This document shows, piece by piece, positions 6,926 to 10,032 of a stretch of 10,032 bases of DNA. The DNA is from Anaerolineae bacterium (GTDB lineage Bacteria > Chloroflexota > Anaerolineae > Aggregatilineales > Phototrophicaceae). Within the stretch, counting starts at the first letter, position 1; each line of letters begins with the position of its first letter. The notes under the pieces are model-generated. The model was not told where the DNA came from and ran no database searches. It saw only the letters and a list, made by a program, of their open reading frames with translations. Both the position numbers and the translations under genes were made by a program. The stretch covers positions 1 through 10,032 of the forward strand of contig WGEI01000280.1 of the NCBI GenBank assembly GCA_015492875.1. The letters are read 5' to 3'.

Positions 6926-8314
6926 ATGCCCGCCACCAATCAAAGCAATCTCATTCAACAAGCCAGCCAACTCATTGAAATGCGCACTGGTCTGAGTGCA
7001 TCTTTTTTTCAATACGACCTTCCAGATTTACTGGAACGCTTTTCGCAAGGTGATATAGCGGCGTATTTGCAACAGTTGGAGAGCGCCCCGCTCACCCGCG
7101 CCGTTTGGCAAAAGCTCATCAACGCGCTGACTATTGGCGAGACGTATTTTATGCGCGGGCAAAGGCACTTCCGCCTTTTGAGAGAGCGCATCATCCCGCA
7201 ACTATCCCAAAATGAAACAGCCCTCAACATCTGGAGCGCTGGCTGTGCCACAGGAGAAGAAGCGTATTCCCTAGCCATCACACTTCATGAAACAGCGCCC
7301 CAGCTTATCAAACAGCGGCCAATCATCGCCAGCGACTTGAATAGCACCATGCTAGCCAAAGCGCATGAAGGGATTTATCGTAAGTGGTCTTTCCGCCATA
7401 CGGATGAGCTATTCATCGCTCGTTATTTTGAACCCGCCGCGCAAACGGGATACTATGCGCAATTGAAATCGTTCATACGCCGTATGGTGCGGTTTTATAC
7501 CCGCAATTTATTAGATACGCCGCCTATCCCACAGGCACATATCATATTTTGCCGCAATGTGTTGCTGTACTTCAGCGAAGAACAGGTTGAACGGGTGGAA
7601 GACATTCTTTATAACGCATTAGCGCCGGGAGGTTGGCTATTTTTAGGAGAGAGCGAGGCGCTGCGCGGCTCACGAGAGCGGTGGATAACGCACCTTTTCT
7701 ATGGGGCGGTGGTTTATCAGAAACCGCAGAAAGCGCATATTACCGCTCATGAATTGGTGACATATAACCCGCCTGAGCCGCGTGAGCTAGAAGTGACACC
7801 CTATGCGACCAATGCGCCAGAACCCGCTTATGAGGCGGCAGTCATGGCTATTCATGGAGACCGCAACAACGAAGCCGAAGCCATTTTAGCGGCGCTGTTG
7901 GCTTTATACCCCCATCATGCACGCGGCCATACGCTTCTAGCGGCTTTATTTGCCAACCGCCAAGCCATGCCGGAAGCACACGCGCATTTGGATGCCGCTT
8001 TACATGCAGACCCGCTGCTGGCCGATGCTCACTATCTCAAGGCTTTACTCTATTTGGAAAGCGCGCATGTGCCAGAGGCCGCAAAAGCGCTACAGGCCGC
8101 TTTATATTGTGACAGCCGTCATATACTCGCCCACTTTATGCAAGGCAATTTGCAGGCACAAATGGGGGCGCTAGATAAAGCCGCCAAGCATTGGGGTATT
8201 GCACTAGAGATATTGAAAGATGTTGATGAGCGGGCTTTTATCTGCGATTTCAATGATATGACAGCGGGGTATTTACGCGCAAAAGTCATAGAACAATTAG
8301 AGGGGATAAGTTAA
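6926..8314 (+). CDS. CheR-type SAM-dependent methyltransferase with C-terminal TPR repeats
   Basis: From the ATG at 6926 the protein has 462 residues. CheR enzymes transfer a methyl group from S-adenosylmethionine to glutamates of chemoreceptors. The N-terminal helical domain (~1-75) ends with TIGETYFMRGQRHF (69-82), the family's T-ETxFxR motif. The SAM-binding domain follows: NIWSAGCATGEEAYSLA (101-117), ASDLNSTML (135-143), FCRNVLLYFSEEQ (208-220) and APGGWLFLGESE (233-244). Residues ~300-430 form about four TPR-like helical pairs (for example ADAHYLKALLYLESAHVPEAAKALQ... in part), which probably bind a partner, as in FrzF-like CheR-TPR proteins. An ATG at 6878 would add 16 residues, but the promoter -10 lies within them. 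The ribosome site is poor: GAGGG lies 14 bases from the ATG. No chemoreceptor, CheA or CheB is visible nearby, so the substrate is unknown. Confidence 0.93.
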   Translation: MPATNQSNLIQQASQLIEMRTGLSASFFQYDLPDLLERFSQGDIAAYLQQLESAPLTRAVWQKLINALTIGETYFMRGQRHFRLLRERIIPQLSQNETALNIWSAGCATGEEAYSLAITLHETAPQLIKQRPIIASDLNSTMLAKAHEGIYRKWSFRHTDELFIARYFEPAAQTGYYAQLKSFIRRMVRFYTRNLLDTPPIPQAHIIFCRNVLLYFSEEQVERVEDILYNALAPGGWLFLGESEALRGSRERWITHLFYGAVVYQKPQKAHITAHELVTYNPPEPRELEVTPYATNAPEPAYEAAVMAIHGDRNNEAEAILAALLALYPHHARGHTLLAALFANRQAMPEAHAHLDAALHADPLLADAHYLKALLYLESAHVPEAAKALQAALYCDSRHILAHFMQGNLQAQMGALDKAAKHWGIALEILKDVDERAFICDFNDMTAGYLRAKVIEQLEGIS

Positions 8315-8334
8315 AAGGGGGCGAAGCTGCCCCC
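8313..8334 (-). terminator. Intrinsic terminator of the UPF0200-type kinase gene
   Basis: On the minus strand GGGGGC and GCCCCC form a 6-bp GC stem around the loop AGCTTC, followed at once by TTTT. It begins 19 bases after the kinase stop codon. For the convergent plus-strand CheR gene the hairpin starts two bases after its stop, but no T tract follows, so it would be at best a weak stop for that transcript. Confidence 0.7.
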
Positions 8335-8353
8335 AGCGAGTCAAGAAATATCT

Positions 8354-8950
8354 TTACGACGCGGTTTGCTCCTCACTGTGGGCTTGTTGCACTAGCGCAT
8401 CTACAAGTTCATCTAAACACGCCAATAACGACTCAATCTCACCATCGTTCACCAATGTGTAATCAGCAATGGCGATGGGGCCGCCCTTCTCTAGGGACTC
8501 AATCTCGTTGAAATCGCGCTCTTCCGCCTCTTGGCGGGTTAAGGGGCGCTCTGGACGATTCGCCAAACGCTCATACCGTTTATGGCGCGGGCTGACAATG
8601 GCGATAACGGTGATAATATCGCCCAACTCTCGGCGGAGGGTTTTATACTCCGTCCAGCTATAGAGGCCATCAATAACGATAATGGGATATTGTTCCAGCG
8701 CTTTTTTTAACGTAGGTAGGGCGCGCTTGGCAACTGCATCCATCCCCTCTACATTACGCAATTCTTCACGGACAATGCGTTCGTTTTGTGGATTAACCGG
8801 CCACCCCCGACGCTCTACTTCATCACAAATAATGCCGCCGAAGCGAAATTGAAAAAAGCCGCGTTCTTGTAAGTGTTGTGCACATAGCGACTTGCCCGAA
8901 CCCGGCATACCAACGAGGGCAATGACGCGCGGCTGTCTTGTGGATGTCAT
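8354..8950 (-). CDS. UPF0200-type P-loop kinase (dephospho-CoA/nucleotide kinase-like)
   Basis: The 198-residue protein has a Walker A motif GMPGSGKS (14-21), a Walker B-like strand IIVIDGLYS (90-98), a basic lid-like region RLANRPERPLTRQEAEERD (128-146) and a closing IADYTLVNDG (161-170). The pattern, including AVAKRALPTLK (72-82), closely recalls the archaeal UPF0200 family, which is annotated as dephospho-CoA kinase-like but whose substrate is not established to my knowledge. It probably uses ATP to phosphorylate a small molecule in the cytoplasm. An ATG at 8974 would add eight residues, but its AGGAG is only one base away. The ATG at 8950 has GGGGA at a normal distance and starts just before the P-loop strand. 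The gene has its own promoter and terminator. True CoaE is longer in its lid and differs in sequence, so a CoaE call is not supported. Confidence 0.85.
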   Translation of the reverse strand: MTSTRQPRVIALVGMPGSGKSLCAQHLQERGFFQFRFGGIICDEVERRGWPVNPQNERIVREELRNVEGMDAVAKRALPTLKKALEQYPIIVIDGLYSWTEYKTLRRELGDIITVIAIVSPRHKRYERLANRPERPLTRQEAEERDFNEIESLEKGGPIAIADYTLVNDGEIESLLACLDELVDALVQQAHSEEQTAS

Positions 8951-8999
8951 GAACTCTTCCCCTATCCGTTCCATGCTCCTGATGGGCGTATCTCATCCC

Positions 9000-9005
9000 A
9001 TTATA
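9000..9005 (-). promoter_or_regulatory. -10 box of the UPF0200-type kinase gene
   Basis: A perfect TATAAT on the minus strand (9005-9000) lies 49 bases before the ATG at 8950 and would start a transcript near 8993. The -35 region reads CTCTAC at the standard distance and is poor, so an activator or another sigma factor may be needed. Confidence 0.5.
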
Positions 9006-9103
9006 CACAGCCCAGCCCAGAGGTAGAGGTTGGGTTTGATAGAGTTTTCGCTTGTTTGCCATCACCAACGAACGGAAGGGAACGCTGAGCCAACTCAAGC
9101 AAA

Positions 9104-9136
9104 TTTACACAGCGAAGTTATAGGGAATGGTGTAAA
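9104..9136. repeat. Inverted repeat TTTACAC / GTGTAAA upstream of the ATPase gene
   Basis: Two 7-base arms (9104-9110 and 9130-9136) flank 19 bases and end ten bases before the ATG at 9146. They could be two half-sites of an operator or a leader hairpin. The rest of the 195-bp gap between the divergent kinase and ATPase genes holds the kinase -10 box. I found no convincing promoter for the ATPase: TATAGG at 9119-9124 lacks a -35. Confidence 0.3.
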
Positions 9137-9145
9137 CTTAACGCC

Positions 9146-10032
9146 ATGAATGAACGAGATACTTTTGAAGAAAATGACATTACGCCTGCACCTATTTTTG
9201 CGGGGCGCGCTACCGAACTGAACTTACTACAACAGTATGTGTTAGACCGCCCAGCCCCGATTGCGTTGTGCTTTAGCGGCTGGCATGGCACGGGCAAAAC
9301 CGCCTTGCTGCGATATGCGGAGGGCAATTTAGGAGAGGATGTCGTCGCGGTTTATATGGCGCTGGGCGATGCGGCCTCCTCCAGCGAAGATGGGCTATTG
9401 CGGGCACTGGCGGAAATGACCACAGCCCAAATGGAGGCGATGTCGTTCAATACTACCCGATTGCCACAGTTGCCAGTCGCTGCTGTACGCCAGTGGTTAA
9501 AAGATGAATATTTGCCCATTGCCATGCAAATTATCCGCCGTCACCGTCGTATTATCTGGCTATTCGACGATGCCGAAATGCTCGTAGAAGCTATCGTCCG
9601 CGACGCGCTCCCTATGAACTTTTTCTCTTATTTGCATGAATTACTGGAGACTTATGCTAATCTGGGGATAGTATTGACGATTGATGCGGCGCAAGAAATT
9701 AATGCGGATGCGTTCTCCCCAATCGTCACCCCCAATCACCTGATTCGCCTGAACAATCTGGAATTTGATGCCAGCGCCGAGTTATTGCGCTGTTATCATG
9801 CTGGCTTGCCGAATAGTATGGCGCAAACGATTCATCAAGCCGCTGGGGGCTACCCGCTTTTGCTGGTGCGCTTTGGAGAGCGGCTGGCACAGCAAGGGGA
9901 TATTAACAGCGCCGCCATACGGGATATTGCCCAACAAGTTTATGACGAGAGCGATATTGATTTTCGTGCAATGTGGCAGCAACTCTCGCGCAATGAGCGC
10001 CTCGTTTTGACCGCGCTAAGTCACTTGTTATA
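9146..10032 (+). CDS. STAND/AAA-like ATPase, N-terminal part (runs off right edge)
   Basis: Starting at the ATG at 9146, 295 codons are open to the window end, so the gene is incomplete. The N-terminal PIFAGRATELNLLQQYV (16-32) is the 'guard' segment common to STAND and ORC/Cdc6-like ATPases. Walker A is GWHGTGKT (45-52), Walker B is RIIWLFDDAEML (135-146), a sensor-like strand LGIVLTIDA is at 173-181, and AGGYPLLLVRFGERL (233-247) is the GxP-type motif of the lid domain. A winged-helix-like segment, QLSRNERLVLTALSHLL, follows at the edge. STAND proteins act as ATP-driven switches in signalling, transcription or defence. The C-terminal effector or repeat domain that would tell which lies outside the window. 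No strong ribosome site precedes the ATG. Confidence 0.85.
   Translation, partial: MNERDTFEENDITPAPIFAGRATELNLLQQYVLDRPAPIALCFSGWHGTGKTALLRYAEGNLGEDVVAVYMALGDAASSSEDGLLRALAEMTTAQMEAMSFNTTRLPQLPVAAVRQWLKDEYLPIAMQIIRRHRRIIWLFDDAEMLVEAIVRDALPMNFFSYLHELLETYANLGIVLTIDAAQEINADAFSPIVTPNHLIRLNNLEFDASAELLRCYHAGLPNSMAQTIHQAAGGYPLLLVRFGERLAQQGDINSAAIRDIAQQVYDESDIDFRAMWQQLSRNERLVLTALSHLL

Noticed and set aside
8317..8334. Hairpin as terminator for the plus-strand CheR gene
   Set aside because: There is no T tract on that strand; the T tract follows the hairpin only on the minus strand.
8823..9098. Minus-strand frame of 91 codons overlapping the kinase start
   Set aside because: It overlaps the kinase P-loop in another frame and spans the promoter; no family features.
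1208..9136. Shared GTGTAAA motif upstream of the DtxR-family gene and the ATPase gene
   Set aside because: A 7-mer is expected about once by chance in 10 kb on both strands.

Overview
The window looks like a chromosomal piece of a moderately GC-rich bacterium. The gene repertoire points to Chloroflexota, probably an Anaerolineae-type lineage: a beta-propeller/di-haem cytochrome next to a giant secreted protein, a CheR methyltransferase fused to TPR repeats, an archaeal-type UPF0200 P-loop kinase, a STAND-like ATPase, and a small secreted protein with a Cys/RNxxCYG pattern. This assignment is inferred from gene content recalled from that phylum, not from a marker gene. I saw no mobile element, CRISPR array, tRNA or rRNA.

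Layout. Positions 1-288 (minus) hold the N-terminus of a secreted protein that runs off the left edge. Positions 440-1120 (minus) encode a DtxR/MntR-family metalloregulator whose usual metal-binding Glu-His pair is replaced. Positions 1258-6754 (minus) form a two-gene operon: a giant, cysteine-free, Ig-like secreted protein, followed with an 8-nt overlap by a beta-propeller fused to a two-haem cytochrome of the MauG/cytochrome c peroxidase type. This operon has a textbook promoter at 6810-6838 (TTGACA, 17 nt, TATACT). The long open frame there starts at a TTG that is in fact the -35 box, so the real start is most likely the GTG at 6754. A perfect 17-bp palindrome lies between the promoter and the Shine-Dalgarno sequence.

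Divergently, positions 6926-8314 (plus) encode an orphan CheR-TPR protein with its own promoter about 30 bp from the operon's -35 box. Convergent to it, 8354-8950 (minus) encodes a UPF0200-type kinase that ends in a clear intrinsic terminator. From 9146 (plus) a STAND/AAA-like ATPase runs off the right edge.

How the genes may work together. The operon is an exported redox module: the cytochrome needs periplasmic or extracellular haem attachment, and its partner is a large secreted beta-sandwich protein that could be its scaffold or substrate. The metalloregulator downstream of the cytochrome gene could link the region to metal or haem supply, but no shared operator is proven. The CheR, kinase and ATPase genes look like separate transcription units. 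The most unusual features are the methionine-free di-haem domain coupled to the giant secreted protein, and the divergent regulatory region in front of it.
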